From Neopestalotiopsis rosae (Eukaryota; Ascomycota; Sordariomycetes; Amphisphaeriales; Sporocadaceae), in contig JALGAS010000006.1 of the NCBI GenBank assembly GCA_023078685.1, forward strand, positions 434,001-498,000: a DNA stretch of 64,000 nt. Reading direction: 5' to 3'. The translations under genes and the position numbers were made by a program. Below, in pieces: positions 13,001 through 25,139 of the stretch (its first letter is position 1; each line of letters starts with the position of its first letter). The notes under the pieces are model-generated. The model worked only from the letters and a program-made list of their open reading frames with translations. It was not told where the DNA came from and ran no database searches.

Positions 13001-13084
13001 GTCTCAGCGCGTCCAGAGTATGCCATCGCGGTGTGTGATATGCTGCAGACCGCATCGAAGCTTATGTTAAGTATACTCGGATGA
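4065..13084 (+). CDS. Highly reducing polyketide synthase with C-terminal carnitine acyltransferase domain
   Basis: Three exons (4065-10211, 10300-11892, 11957-13084) with introns GTAAGC..TAG (88 nt) and GTATAG..CAG (64 nt) give 2,955 residues. Domains in order: ketosynthase about 9-436 (Cys183 in DTGCSG, His319 in HGTGT, His358 in GSIKGSIGHTE); acyltransferase about 525-845 (GHSSG, Ser626); dehydratase about 920-1240 (His958; Asp1146 in HPSTLD); a short methyltransferase-like segment about 1265-1400 (GAGSG at 1287); enoyl-reductase-like region about 1610-1935; ketoreductase about 1953-2160 (GGLGDLG, Ser2092, Tyr2105); ACP about 2246-2322 (Ser2282 in GMDSL); choline/carnitine acyltransferase about 2369-2955 (His2656 in VYEH). 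In the characterised Trichoderma virens enzyme Tv6-931 such a cAT domain releases and reloads product by transesterification onto a polyol. Odd points: Gly to Ser in the DH HxxxGxxxxP motif, a truncated MT, and a non-canonical ER nucleotide loop. The KS, AT, KR, ACP and cAT domains look active. Confidence 0.95.
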
Positions 13085-15072
13085 GAAATAAGAAGAGCAT
13101 GGAAATTCGGGTTTTACAACCGTGAGCAAATATGTTTTCCGTAGAATCTCAACCTGATATTACAGTACCTGCCTAGGTGGTTTTTGCATTATGTTTCTTA
13201 TAACCAATCATATATCTTCCGAAGCTTTGAATTACAGATTAGTGGCATTTTCAACAGGCGCCCCATGGTTGTGTCCGGGGTTAAACCATAACCGTAGTGC
13301 GTTGCGTCTTGGCAGTGGATATGACCGTGAATGAGAGCTTTTTTTCAATATTTGCAGCAGTCCTAAAGCGAAAGCCAAGCCTGGACATTTTTCAGCTTCA
13401 AATACTGAAATAATCGCGGAATAAATCAGAAGACTTGTTTTCAAATGTAGAAGAACTTGTGACGCACAACCAAATCATACTCTGTGCTGACCTTGTGCCT
13501 CCCTATAGGGCAGCACTGCAGCTTTATTGACCATATTGAATGACCCTCTTTACAAGGACTTTTTGGTATACAGTGCTACCACACATGACCAGTCTACCTC
13601 TTCTTGCTGTCTCCAAACGCATGTCAGCAATCTCTTCATTTCCTTTCTGCTGCGTCTTGGAGGCACAGACTCAATGGGCACGGATCTTGGCACTTAAGCT
13701 TGACTCTTAAGGTTGATTTCTATCCGAGGCCCACTCCCGAATTAGGTACTACCCTGGCTCCCTGGTCAGTCCTGTCATTGTGTGCCTAGAATTTCTTCTC
13801 CGAGGTATCACGAGGGGCGGGCAGTCTGCAATGGGCCGATCTGGAACAGAAAGAGACTCTGCCAGACCGGCGGAGTGACCAAAAGAAGCATTGGCAAGAA
13901 AACAAACTATTGGGTTCAAAACTTTTTCTCTCCCACTCCCATTTTAGTAATCCAGGGTCTTTCTCAAGATATGTACGGAGATACGCAGGTCCCCGGGGAT
14001 GATGCGCCATATCTGTGCAAGGCACCCGCGGTTCAGCATGGACGACTATCGATCCTTCTACATGACAAGCGACAGGCCTCAACGATGCCGTACAGCCGAG
14101 TTGTCTGTCGGGAAAAGGATAATTGTGAAAAGCTGTGCCTTTGGGACATCTCCGTATTCATAGGGCTCGGATCGCAAGCGAAGTAACTTGTCCTGTCTGC
14201 GATTCGGCGCACGTTCACGGTCACGCTCGTGTGTGCAGGGCAGTAGTGTAGTAGTATATGATCAGATGGTAATGTTCCGAATGACACTCCAGTGCGCATG
14301 GTGTCGCCCCGGCTCGAAGCAAACACTTACTAAAAGTCTACGCATCTCGCCCTACCAGTGGCAGTAGAACCACACCGTCGCACCAGTCCGAGCGAGCAGT
14401 CTGGCTATCTCTATACTCCTTATTGACTGAAAATAGGAACGACATGACCAGGGATGACAAAGGGTCTAGTGGGAGGCTGGCCAAGAGAAATGTGGAACGA
14501 TGCAAATCTCCTTTCGTGCCTTGCATGCTAATACTATACTGCAGTTGGGCTAGCGACTCGCAGAACGCCAAGCAAATTCTCTATTATTCTCTATCGTGAT
14601 TTGTCCATGTTGTAAGCAAGAGCAAGGGCTCAACTGTAGCTGAGCGGTATTGTGGGGAGTGTTTGCATGCATCTGGAGCGGTGTCTTCTGCTCACCCCGA
14701 GGGCCAGGCTTTCCTACTCTCATGACTGTTTTTTTGTTGCGGCTCAATTGGGACAGCCAGACCCTGTGCTAGTCAAATCGATACCAAGACAAATTGCCCA
14801 CTCTAGAATGCGGCGAGGGCTTATCTGCCTATTTCTGCGATGCTACGTTCAAGACACGCGGTTAGGGCCAGAAGTATCGTCGAACTGCGCCGCAATGCAC
14901 CCTCGCGGACAGCGAACATGGGCGAGTCTACCGACCTGCCCAGGCCGATTTATGGGTCGTCGAGGCGGAAGTATTTAAAGACTTTACGAGACCCTGTAGC
15001 AGTATTTCACATCACCGTCAAATACATCTTTCAGGATCAAGTTTTCAGGCTTTGACTTGGGGTCAAGTCGTG
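13085..15072. other. Intergenic between PKS and SGNH hydrolase, with a TATA-like box
   Basis: About 2 kb without a convincing gene on either strand; the reverse frames of 60-100 codons around 13.2-14.7 kb lack any family pattern. A TATTTAAA element at 14972-14979 lies about 100 bp before the next start codon and is the likely core promoter of the SGNH gene. Confidence 0.6.
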
Positions 15073-18000
15073 ATGTTGGGTAGTTCTTTACTCCAGTCCG
15101 CCGTGACGGCATGGACGCTGCTCGCTTCGTCTTCCATGGCCATGCCTCATGGTGGCCACATACGGGAAGACGAACTTGTTCCCAGTCATAACCTGACCGG
15201 CGCCGTTTCATATGTCGACATCCACCCGGATCTCTTGAGACGTCAGACGGCAGGCTCGGTGCCCTTACGCATCTTGCCTCTAGGGGCCTCTATTGTGTAT
15301 GGCTACGGATCTTCTGACCAAAACGGCTTCCGTAAGAAGCTCCGAGACCAGCTGAGGTATAAAGGATGGGAGGTCAATATGGTCGGAAGCAAGAGGAATG
15401 GAAATATGGTTGATAATGTTGGTCATCTTTTGCTACCATACACTTGCAAGAGCCCTCAATCGCTGATACTCGTGCCAGAATGTTGAAGCCACCCCTGGTG
15501 ATCTCGTCGACCAGGTCCACGAGCGCTCCAAGCTCTCGTATGCCTACAAACCCAATGTGGTCATGATTAATGCGGGAACAAATGACTGCGTACGTACTAT
15601 CGACATCTCGGGGATCGGCAGCCGCATGACTTCCCTGATCAATGATATCTGGGCCGCCGACGGCATGAGAAACACCCTCATCCTCCTGTCGCAGGTCCTG
15701 CCCAGCGGAGACGCGACCTGCCAGAACAACAACCGAGCCTCCATCAACACGCAGTACGCCGATCTAGCCCGCACATTACGCGCGCAGGGCCGACCCATCT
15801 CCCTCGTGAGCATGGACTCTTTGAGCGTAGGCGACCTCGTGGACGGCACGCACCCGACCGACTACGGCTACGCCAAGATGGCCAGCGCGTGGTGGAAGGC
15901 GCTCGAGCAGGCGGCCGCCGACAAGCTGATATCCGCGCCCGCGGACATGGCGGACGGCGTGGGCTCCAACACGTGCGACGCGACCTACGGGTCCGGCACC
16001 TACGCCGGCGGCCTGACGCAGCGCGGGTCCGGCGTCGGCGACGGCATCTACTACCACGAGTCGCAGCCCAAGGACGTGGTGCTCACCATCAGCAGCGGCT
16101 TCGACCGGGGCCAGTGGTTCTTCGCGCGGCTGTACGGGCGCGCCCGGGACGACCTAGTCGGCTGGTTCGATAACGCCGACGGCTCCCAGCACTACGGCGT
16201 CTGGAAGAACAATGGCGACTACAATACCGCGCGGTTCGACAAGATTGCCGACATGACGGCCTCGTCGGGCTGTATCCCGCGCGGTGTGCGCTTCGTCGAC
16301 CTCAACGCCGACGGCTACGACGACTTTGTCTGCGTCAACGCCGAGGGCAACATGTACGCCGGCATCAACCAGCGCGACGGGACGGCCTCGACCCCGCCCA
16401 CTTTTAGGGACATCGGTCTGATCAAGTCCAACGAGGGATTTGCTCAGGATCGTGTCCGGCTCGCCGACATTGACGGGGATGGCCGTGCCGACTATTGCGT
16501 TATTGATGATGCAAGTAATATAAGATGCTGGAGAAATGCTGGGACTGGTAAGTTGATGATCATTGGGACTCATGATGGTACAAGATATATACTAACGCTT
16601 GATACTCCCCAGATGATGTCCCAACTTCATGGCAAGCTTTGGGAGTGCGCTCCTCAGCCAATGGTATGGGCGATATCCGTGGTATCCGATTCGAAGATAT
16701 CAACGGTGATGTAAGTCTCAAACTTTCCATTCCATTACTCTGCCACCGGATGTGGACGGTTTGGATGATACTTTACTGACCATGTATAACAGGGTCGCGA
16801 CGACTGGCTCTGGGTGAGCGACGTGGGCGCCACCACGACCTTCACCAACGCCCGGAGCTGCGCTCCCGGTGTCGAGGGTGACGGGCTCAACGTGGCGTGG
16901 CGCCAGGGCTTCCTCAAGGGCCAGAGCTCTGGGCCGACGCACGGCGGCATGGCCGGCTTCGTCACTCCCACCGAGACCTACCTCCGCGACCGCATCCACT
17001 TTGCGCGCATCTTTGGCGAGCCCCAGGGGCTGGGCCTCCTGGGCCGGCTCGACTATGTGTTCATGGAGCACGTGGCCGAGGCCAGCGGCTCGCACACGTT
17101 TCGGGTGCGGGTTTGGAAGAATATCGGATCTGGCAGCACGAAACTTGAAGGTAACGTGGAACACGAGCCTTCCCGCGCTGGTAAAGGCGTAGAAATTCTT
17201 GGAGCACCTGATCACTGATACTCGAGTTGACAGCGGACGGCAACAAGTATTGCAACATGAAAGGTTACTCTGATGGCAGAATGGACTATGTCTGGACCCT
17301 TTCGACCGGCAATAGTACGTATCTCGACATTTCGGAGTCGAGTATCTTCCTCTTGATTATTTCCATTGGCTGACCCGGATTGCATATAGTGAGATTATAC
17401 CCCAACATTGGCCTGCAACAGATTTCCGGCGACGAGTCATTCTGGGGCCCACTGGAAGAGAACATTTGGGATCCAGTGGCCCTCATTGGCAGAGAACTGG
17501 ACCGCCGAGATATTCACTTGGTCGACTGGGACGGTGATGGTGCCTGTGACATTGTCTGGGTCGACCCCGACAACAGTAACCGCGTTTCGCTGTGGATCAA
17601 CAAGTGAGTCTTTAGACCGGACCATGAAGCGTCGTTTCTGTTTTTACTGATCCTAAACCTTTTCAACTCTAGATACCCGACAACGTCGACCTGGACGTGG
17701 GACTACCGCGCCAACCCGGCCCCGGCTCTGACGTGTGCCCAATCCCGCGGCCTGGGCCTCCACGACCTGCCGGTGCGCTTCGGCGACATTTCTGGCAACG
17801 GCCGCGGCGACTACCTGTGCATAGAGAAGAACGGCCGCACGAGCGCCTTTGTGCACAACAGCGACGACAGCTGGGAGAGCGTGGGCCAGGTGAAATTCGC
17901 CGACGGCATGGACCGCGCCGACCTGCGCTGGGCCGACGTCAACGGCGACGGCGCCGACGACATGGTCTGGGTCGACAAGTTCTCGGGCGACGCCCGCGTC

Positions 18001-18328
18001 CTCTACAACCGCGGCCGCGGCGACCCGGCCCAGCTCGGCGGCTCGTCCTTCTTCTGGGAGCGCATCGCCGACGCCGTGTACCAGGGCGACTATGCCGGGA
18101 CTTGTCAGAACTTCCCTGATCTCGACGGCGATGGGCGTGCTGATTTGCATTCCATTCTTGGTACTTGGACGTGAGTTTCTTCATGAATTTTCCCTCCCTA
18201 TATTCTTTGATCGTGCGGCTGACATGGCTCGTCAATATAGCAATCAAGCGTACACGTGGTTCAATCGTTGCGGGTTGAGTGATGTTACTGGCGATGACGG
18301 TCCCATCACGGACCCCGGCCTGCCCTAG
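15073..18328 (+). CDS. Secreted SGNH-family hydrolase with FG-GAP (VCBS) repeats
   Basis: Eight exons (15073-15417, 15479-16547, 16613-16710, 16793-17150, 17234-17314, 17390-17603, 17673-18170, 18241-18328) join in frame to 916 residues. The first ATG (15073) begins a hydrophobic signal peptide of about 20 residues. The SGNH esterase domain carries block I as GASI (Ser73; GDS is the usual form, and GAS is found in fungal members), block III as GTND (Asn150) and block V as DGTH (Asp237, His240). Downstream are seven Ca-binding-loop repeats of FG-GAP type, for example DLNADGYDD, DIDGDGRAD, DINGDGRDD, DWDGDGACD, DVNGDGADD and DLDGDGRAD, which usually form a beta-propeller. It is probably an extracellular or wall-associated ester hydrolase of unknown substrate. 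It lies between the PKS and the cluster regulator, so a role in processing the metabolite is possible but not shown. The 3' end abuts a run of 16 T. Confidence 0.88.
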
Positions 18329-18341
18329 CCATGACATAATG

Positions 18342-18357
18342 TTTTTTTTTTTTTTTT
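18342..18357. repeat. Poly-T tract between convergent genes
   Basis: Sixteen consecutive T 13 bp after the stop codon of the SGNH gene, inside the 282-bp gap before the convergent regulator gene. No other feature is visible in that gap. Confidence 0.8.
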
Positions 18358-18610
18358 AATCTTTACGAGAGCCGCTCGTGCTCACATTTTGTTACATAGT
18401 CTTGATACCACACTTTTTCTTTTATTGCATACAGTGCTTCAGTGGCTAAGAGTTGTCAGCGAGGATAACGATATCATGAAGATGACGTATATATCCAAAG
18501 TAATGAAAACCTTAATAAGTTTATCATATTTTCTCTGCAACGTACATCGCGACTATGCCACAAGTTCCATCAGTGGTTTGTCTTCGAGTATTTTCTTATT
18601 TTCTTCCCGA

Positions 18611-20772
18611 TCACATTCCAAAATCCGAATCAAATAGCGTTTGCCAATACGTGGACGCGATCCCCGGCCCAAGCGCATCCAGATATGCCATTGACGGTGG
18701 TTCATTCATGGCGGTCCCCAACATGTTGGACGTTGCTGGCGTCGCTGTCGCTGGCGTTGGCGCCTCGTTTTGCGGCTGCGATCTGGACAGGTACCAAGTC
18801 CGAGCCCACCTCAACTTCTCGGCCCGGGTCGGCCCCCTATCGTCCTGTTGCGGATGTGCGTGCTGTCTTTCACTCCGTACCCGATCCACGGTCTCAAAGT
18901 AGTCAGCCAACCGCCCCACCACCTCGGGATAATCAATAGATTTTCTGGCCGAAGCCGCGTCCCAGCACGTATCGTTGAGAAAGAGCAGGCGTGTGAGTGT
19001 CAGGTGCGCAAAGGCTAGATGGGCCATCATCGAGAAGAGGGATGTGGAAAATATGTCGACCGGAATAGAAGGTGCCGAAGTTAGTAGGAGATTTAGATGT
19101 TCAAGGCAGGTCCACAGAGATTGGGTCCTCGTCAACGGCCCGTCGGGAGCATTCGATGGCTTCAAGTACAGTGTGGGCTCGTGCAGACGGATGAGGGCTG
19201 TGTGGTAGTGACTTTGTATGACATCTGACAATGTCAGTCAGTTTTTCATATATGCAGTTACGGTATCTGCGCGCACTTACGATTGAATTTGATAGTTTGT
19301 GGAAGTTTTTGAAAGGTCTCCTCAATACATTTTTCTTGACTGGAAATCAGGATGTTGCGGCATGAATCCAATACCTCATGTTGAGCAGGAGTCTTGGCCG
19401 TTGAACCCAGTACGCAAGCTTGGAGTACGGAGCGTTGCAAGTCAACCAGCCCAGCTAAAAGTTGATCCGATGGGTATTCTGGGGTCTGCTTCAAGTCGAA
19501 GCAACATTTCTCAGCGTAGTCGGTAAATTCGGGCGGTTCTGTCCGCCGAAAGAGTGTCCAGATACTATGGCACCGTTAGTAATCCCTTTTCTCTCGCTGA
19601 CTTGTGGTTTCAGCTTACTTTGAGGTTATGTAAAAGAGGCCGAGCATGGCCCGGCGGTGCGCATGAGTGTGTACGACACGGACATTGAACCCTCTGACTG
19701 CAGCCGTTATTGCGGAGTCGGCGATAGATGGTGGATATGAGGGTATGGTATGGTCGTCTGGAAACCTATTCATTCCCAAGTCGCCAATTAGACCTAGAGC
19801 AAGGTGCAGCAGACTTGTGTCGTAGGCATTGGTGAAGAATTCCACTTCTCGCCTTTGAGGTCGTTAGTGATTGAAAAAGGGGATGATGAGATGCTCGGTG
19901 CAAATCAGGATTTACTCACCATGCAAGAAAAATAAGGATTGCTTGAAGTATCTCCAAGCTTTTCTCGTTAAGTACTACGATGTGATGTGCAAAGTATTCT
20001 CGAAACCACCGATTGACTTTCTCGGTCATGGGTGCATTTTGCGGTCGAGAGGCATATATGATGGCCTTTACCAGCAAAGGCTGGCTGCGGTATATGTCCT
20101 GCGATTTTGTGTAAGGTATAGGGACAAATGGGAACTGCAAGAGCATAGTCGAGCGGTAATCTTCCAATATCTGGTCTGCTTCTACGAAGGATACGTGGAA
20201 GCCGGGCACAATGTCAATGGCATCTTCAGATGGTACATTCTGTGTAAGCAAGGTGTCCAGTGGTTGAGAAGTGGGCGCTAACGAAGATGGAGTTTGCCCA
20301 GATCCAGGAGAATTGTTGATAGCCCTTGTGGTTTCGGCAGATTGTGCACTGCTCTCGGTCGTTGCGACGCCGGAAGGCGACTGGCCGGCCGCCAGCAATG
20401 AAAGCAGCCCATCAACCTTTTGCTCAAGCTGTCCAACACGGCTATTGTACAAACACGGTTGTCGATAAGCATGTGTTTGCCATCCATTGATACTCGAGGG
20501 AGGGTGGTTGAACAAGCTGGGTAAAGAGTATACACAACAGGACGCTTGCTTACCTACGCTTCACCCGCGGCTTCTTGCCCGAACTAGATTGTGGGCCCGA
20601 ACACGGCGAGTTTGTTCTTGTACAACTAAAGGAATCCCGTTAGACATGTAAGATACTTTGAAATGTGTAAGGGACAGGGCCCGCACCGTTGGCATGCCGC
20701 ATTGTCTGTCCACACACACTTTGTCTTTGAGCGGGCGCAGCTGGAGCATGCTCGCAACCTAGGGTCAGTCAT
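18611..20772 (-). CDS. Zn2Cys6 fungal-specific transcription factor, probable cluster regulator
   Basis: Six exons on the reverse strand (20687-20772, 20554-20625, 19920-20441, 19619-19852, 19281-19564, 18611-19224) keep frame and give 603 residues. The binuclear zinc cluster is complete: Cys9, 12, 19, 27, 30 and 37 (CSSCARSKTKC, then CQRC and SPC), split by the first intron as is common in this class. It is followed by a basic GKKPRVKR stretch and a short coiled coil RVGQLEQKVDGLLSLL. The middle region (EADQILEDYRSTMLLQFPFV; RRAMLGLFYITS; TLFRR; FHTALIRLHEP-like segment) matches the fungal-specific transcription factor regulatory domain. Intron 2 has two in-frame acceptors; the 112-nt choice is preferred because the other leaves only 37 nt. 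It is divergent from the MFS exporter, and the shared promoter holds a CCG-N6-CGG palindrome, so autoregulation is likely. Confidence 0.88.
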
Positions 20773-21389
20773 CAGTACTCAGACCCTACTATATTTGATA
20801 CTTTTCAGGCACGTGGCGGATCTCGAGTTCGAAATAGCAACTGACAAAGGGTGGCTTGTAGCTGAGTGACGATAATACGCGGGAGGACGAATCGGATCGG
20901 GAGTCTTTTTGTGTTCAAGTTGTCCGATCCCTCGGACATAAGTGGAGCATGAAAGGGGCCCTCCTCATTGGGCTCAGCGGCAAAATAACTCTAAAAGCAC
21001 CGACATGGCGCTAACACTCGAGCCAGCGTCGGGCACTAAGTCATCTTTTGAGCTCCGATGCCGACGATAGTTATAGACGCCCGAGTCGATCCCGCAAATC
21101 TGCCTACATCTCGGACAATAATGCTCAGAGTTTTCAACTATTGAATCATGAACGCGACCGGAGATAATGAAATGGAATTAGTTCTCGGTGTCCCGGGCGC
21201 CTGTCAAATTCCTCTTACCATGCGCCCGGACCCGAGCCGCATGAAAGGGGCGTCATGACGGTCGAAGAGTGCTGATATATATCGGGGCTGTAGCTCTTCA
21301 AGTTGTTCCTGGTTACTTCGAGTATCATATTCACTATACCCAATCAGCCAACACTTATTCATCCTGCGTCTTCCAGTCTCGCAGCAAAG
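20773..21389. promoter_or_regulatory. Divergent promoter of the Zn2Cys6 regulator and the MFS exporter
   Basis: A 617-bp non-coding interval between outward-facing genes. It contains the palindrome at 20931-20948, a direct pair ATCGGATCGG at 20891-20900, a further TCGGACA half site at 21111-21117, and an ATATATAT TATA-like box at 21275-21282, 108 bp before the exporter ATG. Confidence 0.65.
20931..20948. promoter_or_regulatory. Perfect palindrome, candidate Zn2Cys6 operator
   Basis: TGTCCGA-TCCC-TCGGACA: two exact 7-bp inverted arms around a 4-bp spacer, giving CCG-N6-CGG. Zn2Cys6 proteins with dimerising coiled coils classically bind inverted CGG triplets at fixed spacing. It lies about 160 bp upstream of the regulator ATG. 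Binding by the adjacent regulator is inference. Confidence 0.55.
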
Positions 21390-23284
21390 ATGAGTGTCCC
21401 AACAACTTCAGATCAGAGCACGACTCCCTCGATGCAAACCGAGAAGGTCCAGTCGCATACCGAGCCTGAACAAACGAGCTCAGATACCCAACATCAGCCG
21501 ACAACATATGCTTCGGGCGTACCTCTTTACCTAATTTCTCTTGGCCTAATTCTCGCAGTCTTTTGCCTCGGTCTTGTGGGTTGCTTGCAGATCTACATTC
21601 AAGGAAGAGCCAATCCGCTGACTGACATGTCATATTCTTAGGACCGGTCCATCATTACCACAGCCATCCCTAAAATCACAAGCGACTTCAACTCCCTCGA
21701 AGATGTGGCCTGGTACGGCTCGGCTTACCTGCTGACGACATGCTGCTTTCAACTCATGTTTGGCAAGTTATACGTTGAGTTCAAGGTCAACTGGGTCTTC
21801 CTGACTGCGCTCGGTCTCTTCGAAATTGGTTCCTTGGTTTGTGGCTGCGCTCCAAACTCCGTTGCCCTCATCATCGGCCGAGCAATCCAAGGCATTGGCT
21901 GTGCTGGTGTTATGACCGGTGCCTTGACCATCATCGCCCAAAGTGTGCCGTTGCACGTTCGACCTATGTATACTGGTGTCATTGGAGCGACGAGTGGTAT
22001 TGCACAAATTATTGCTCCCACACTCGGTGGTAGGTCCTTACCCTTCTCTTGTTGCCGCAATATTTTTTTTCCATTGTGAGACTGATTTTTATGTTTTCAT
22101 ACAGGTGTTCTCACTGATCGAGCCACATGGCGATGGTGTTTCTGGATTAACCTGCCACTTGGTGCCGTCACGGCAGTGGTGGTGCTGTTCTTCGTCCGCC
22201 TCCCTCCGCAAAAGAAGTCAAATGACGCGACCGGAATTCTCAAGAAACTCGACCTCGAAGGCACCGCCATCTTCATGCCCTGCATCATCTGCCTCCTTCT
22301 GGCCTTGGAGTGGGGTGGTTTGACATATGCCTGGAGCAACTGGCGCATTATTCTCTGTCTTTGCTTGTTCGTCGTCCTGCTCGCACTTTGGCTCTACGTC
22401 CAGTATGTCAAGGGTGACACCGGCACCTTGCCTCTGCGCATCGTGAAGCAGCGATCAGTTGCCAGTGGCATGGCGTACACACTCGGTGCCTCGGGCGCGC
22501 TCTTTGTCATCACTTATTACGTTCCAATTTGGTTCCAGTCGGTCAAGGGGGCGTCTGCAGAACAATCTGGTATCAACTTCCTTGCAGCATCGGCAGCCAT
22601 GACGGTTGGTGCTGTGCTCAGTGGAGCGTTGACTTCTGGTATTGGATACTATGTGCCCCAAATGTTTGGCGGCTCCATCATCATGTCCATTGCCGCTGGT
22701 CTGATTTATCGTTATGATCTTGATACATCGACTGCTTACTGGTAAGTGCCTTGCTTGGTTGCTTCTTTACCCTGTCTGTCTTGCTTTTCTGTTTCTAACC
22801 TATCAATAGGGCTGGTACACTTGTAATGTTTGGTTGGGGAGCCGGCATGGGTCTGCAGATGCCCTTGACAGCTGTGCAAACGGTCTTGAAGGGCAGCGAC
22901 ATTGCCATTGGCACCTCTGTTGTGGTCCTGGCTCAGACATTGAGCGGCACGGTCTTCTTGGCCGTCGGGCAGAACCTGTTCCAGAACAACTTGGTCAACG
23001 CTCTGATTGCCGATGCGGCAGGCGTGGACCCGGCAGCTGTTCTCGCCAACGGTGTGTCTGATCTTTCTGCTTTCATCACGAAAATGTACGGATTAGATGC
23101 CGTAACCGGTGTTTTGAGAGCCTACAATGCTGCTCTGAGGCAGTCCTTTATCGTGTGCATTGCTCTGTCATGCTTCATGATAGTCGGAGCTTCGTTCATG
23201 GAATGGAAGAGTGTGAAGGAGGAGAGCAAGAAAGACCAGCAGAAGCAGGAATCAACCTTGACCAGGATATCTTCCATGGTATAA
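21390..23284 (+). CDS. MFS drug/H+ antiporter-type exporter (DHA2-like)
   Basis: Four exons (21390-21575, 21642-22029, 22105-22741, 22810-23284), all with GT..AG introns of 66-75 nt, give 561 residues. The ATG at 21390 precedes a polar Ser/Thr/Gln-rich N-terminus of about 45 residues before the first membrane helix. The motif LDRSIITTAIPKI in helix 1 and WYGSAYLLTTCCFQLMFGKL in helix 2 are characteristic of 14-helix fungal DHA2 transporters. Around a dozen or more hydrophobic segments follow, with a GVLTDRATWRWCFWINLPLG loop typical of the family, and a charged tail. It should sit in the plasma membrane and use the proton gradient to expel small molecules; in this setting, self-protection or export of the cluster product is the likely job. 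Confidence 0.9.
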
Positions 23285-25139
23285 AATAGACGTGCATTAA
23301 AATACCCCTAGATAGAATTACCTAAATAATACAGACATTGGAAAGAGAAGCAACCTTGATGCAATATCTGGCAAATGATTCATAGATTGGAGTGAATGTG
23401 CTGATCGAATACTGCGGCATGACAAGGCGCCAGCTTGGACGCGTTTGGTGAATCAAGCCTTGTCAATATCTGGGAAACTGGAAGGATCAAAAATGATACG
23501 AGCTGCTGCACCAGTACTTTCCAGAGTCTAGTTCGTTGGGTGCTAGACAACTGGCTCGCAATGACAATCCCTTTTGACACCGACCCAAGCTCAGAGTATT
23601 TAGTACGACATCAACAGACCAACAGTCACAGCCAGCAAATGGTACGGAATTGAATGCTAGCGAATAGCGCAGACTACATGCAGAGCGAATGGTTGAGAAT
23701 CATCTTCCTCATGACGATGCTCAAGGCAATCGTACACAATGAAAACAAAGGTTTGGGTTAAATCAAAAATTGCCCCACCTACGACCCCGAAGGATAGTAG
23801 AGAAGGCGGAATACCACGCTGTGCAATGCAGATTCCACCCTCTAAAAGACCTCATGCTTGATCGAAGCCTTTTGCGAGAAGGTAAGTATGGAGAAGAAAG
23901 GAGAAAAACAGGTAAATGGGGGGAGGATGGCCAAACATTTATAGATTGACAGAGTGGAGCCAGCCAGAGTTCTGCCAGGCGGTCACTGCCTCAGCAGGGT
24001 GAGTGCAGAAAGCGCGGGTGGGCAACGACGCGTCCTGGCGCGTCCAGCTACGACTACCCACTGAAAGTAGAGTGGGCCCGCTGGATGGCAGCTGCAGTGG
24101 CCCGGGCAACTGGATTGCTAGCTGGGCTGCTGGCTCAACCGGAACGACGCAAACCACAGTGTAATGTTGTAGAACGAATTGATCAGTCCACATTGCAGAC
24201 GCATACATTTCCAAAGCATAGCTTCAGACTGACATTCATATGCTTTGGTTCATCCATGCATATCTTTACTAGAAGTTTGTTCTGCCGATTGCATAGACCC
24301 TTCAATTTCTATGTAGTTTAATTGCCGTTTTTCATGTTCACTAAAAGGACGCTGGCCAGACGTTAGAAGCAACTTAACTCGTACGTTGCACTTGCCTCCG
24401 GGGTACAGTTGCAGGTACACATGCATACCTGATGTACCTAGCAAACCAAAATAGTGCTACCAGACATGTTGCAACTCTCCTGTAGTCGTATCTGCAGTTT
24501 GTTTGCCTTCCCGCAACAAATCCAAACTCCCACGTACCCATTGATGGCACGTAATTCAATCAGATGGATACGGGCATATCAACAAACATGAAGCGGCTGT
24601 AGAGTACCGAATTGAAGGTGGGACCTGGCTTGGATATGTAGAGGTCCGAGGACATCAACGTAGGCTATCTTCCAGTCAGATCCGAAATACTGGCAAGTAG
24701 TTCTCTCGGAATACAGGTAGGTGTGGTAACGATATAGCAAAGAGCCTACGCTGTTCACATCAATACATTTATCACTGCTGCACAACAAGGTAAATGACTG
24801 CATTACTTCTACTTTGCCATGTTTGAAACCCTATTAATGTCTTTTATTAAATACTTCGTACGTACAGGAGCATTCCTGGCTAAACCCCGCAAAGACCACA
24901 TGGAACACCAGTAACCCCCTGTCGGTTCGTGCTGGGCCAACAACGACGACGTCATTCCTGACCTGCAAAGTGCCCAAGCTCCTTCTGTGACAGGTGGATT
25001 GCATCACTCTAGTCTGTCGTGTAAGTGACTGCCTGGGATGTATCAAACACAGCAAGATCAACATCGCATTTTATGAGCAGTACCATGCATCAGTCTTGAT
25101 AACGAGTGAATAATACAGCACTGCACATTCTCATCAAAA
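23285..25139. other. Intergenic; probable right-hand limit of the metabolite cluster
   Basis: About 1.85 kb with no supported gene. Reverse and forward frames of 60-90 codons are without family features. The character of the genes changes from cluster-type to housekeeping across this gap. Confidence 0.55.
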
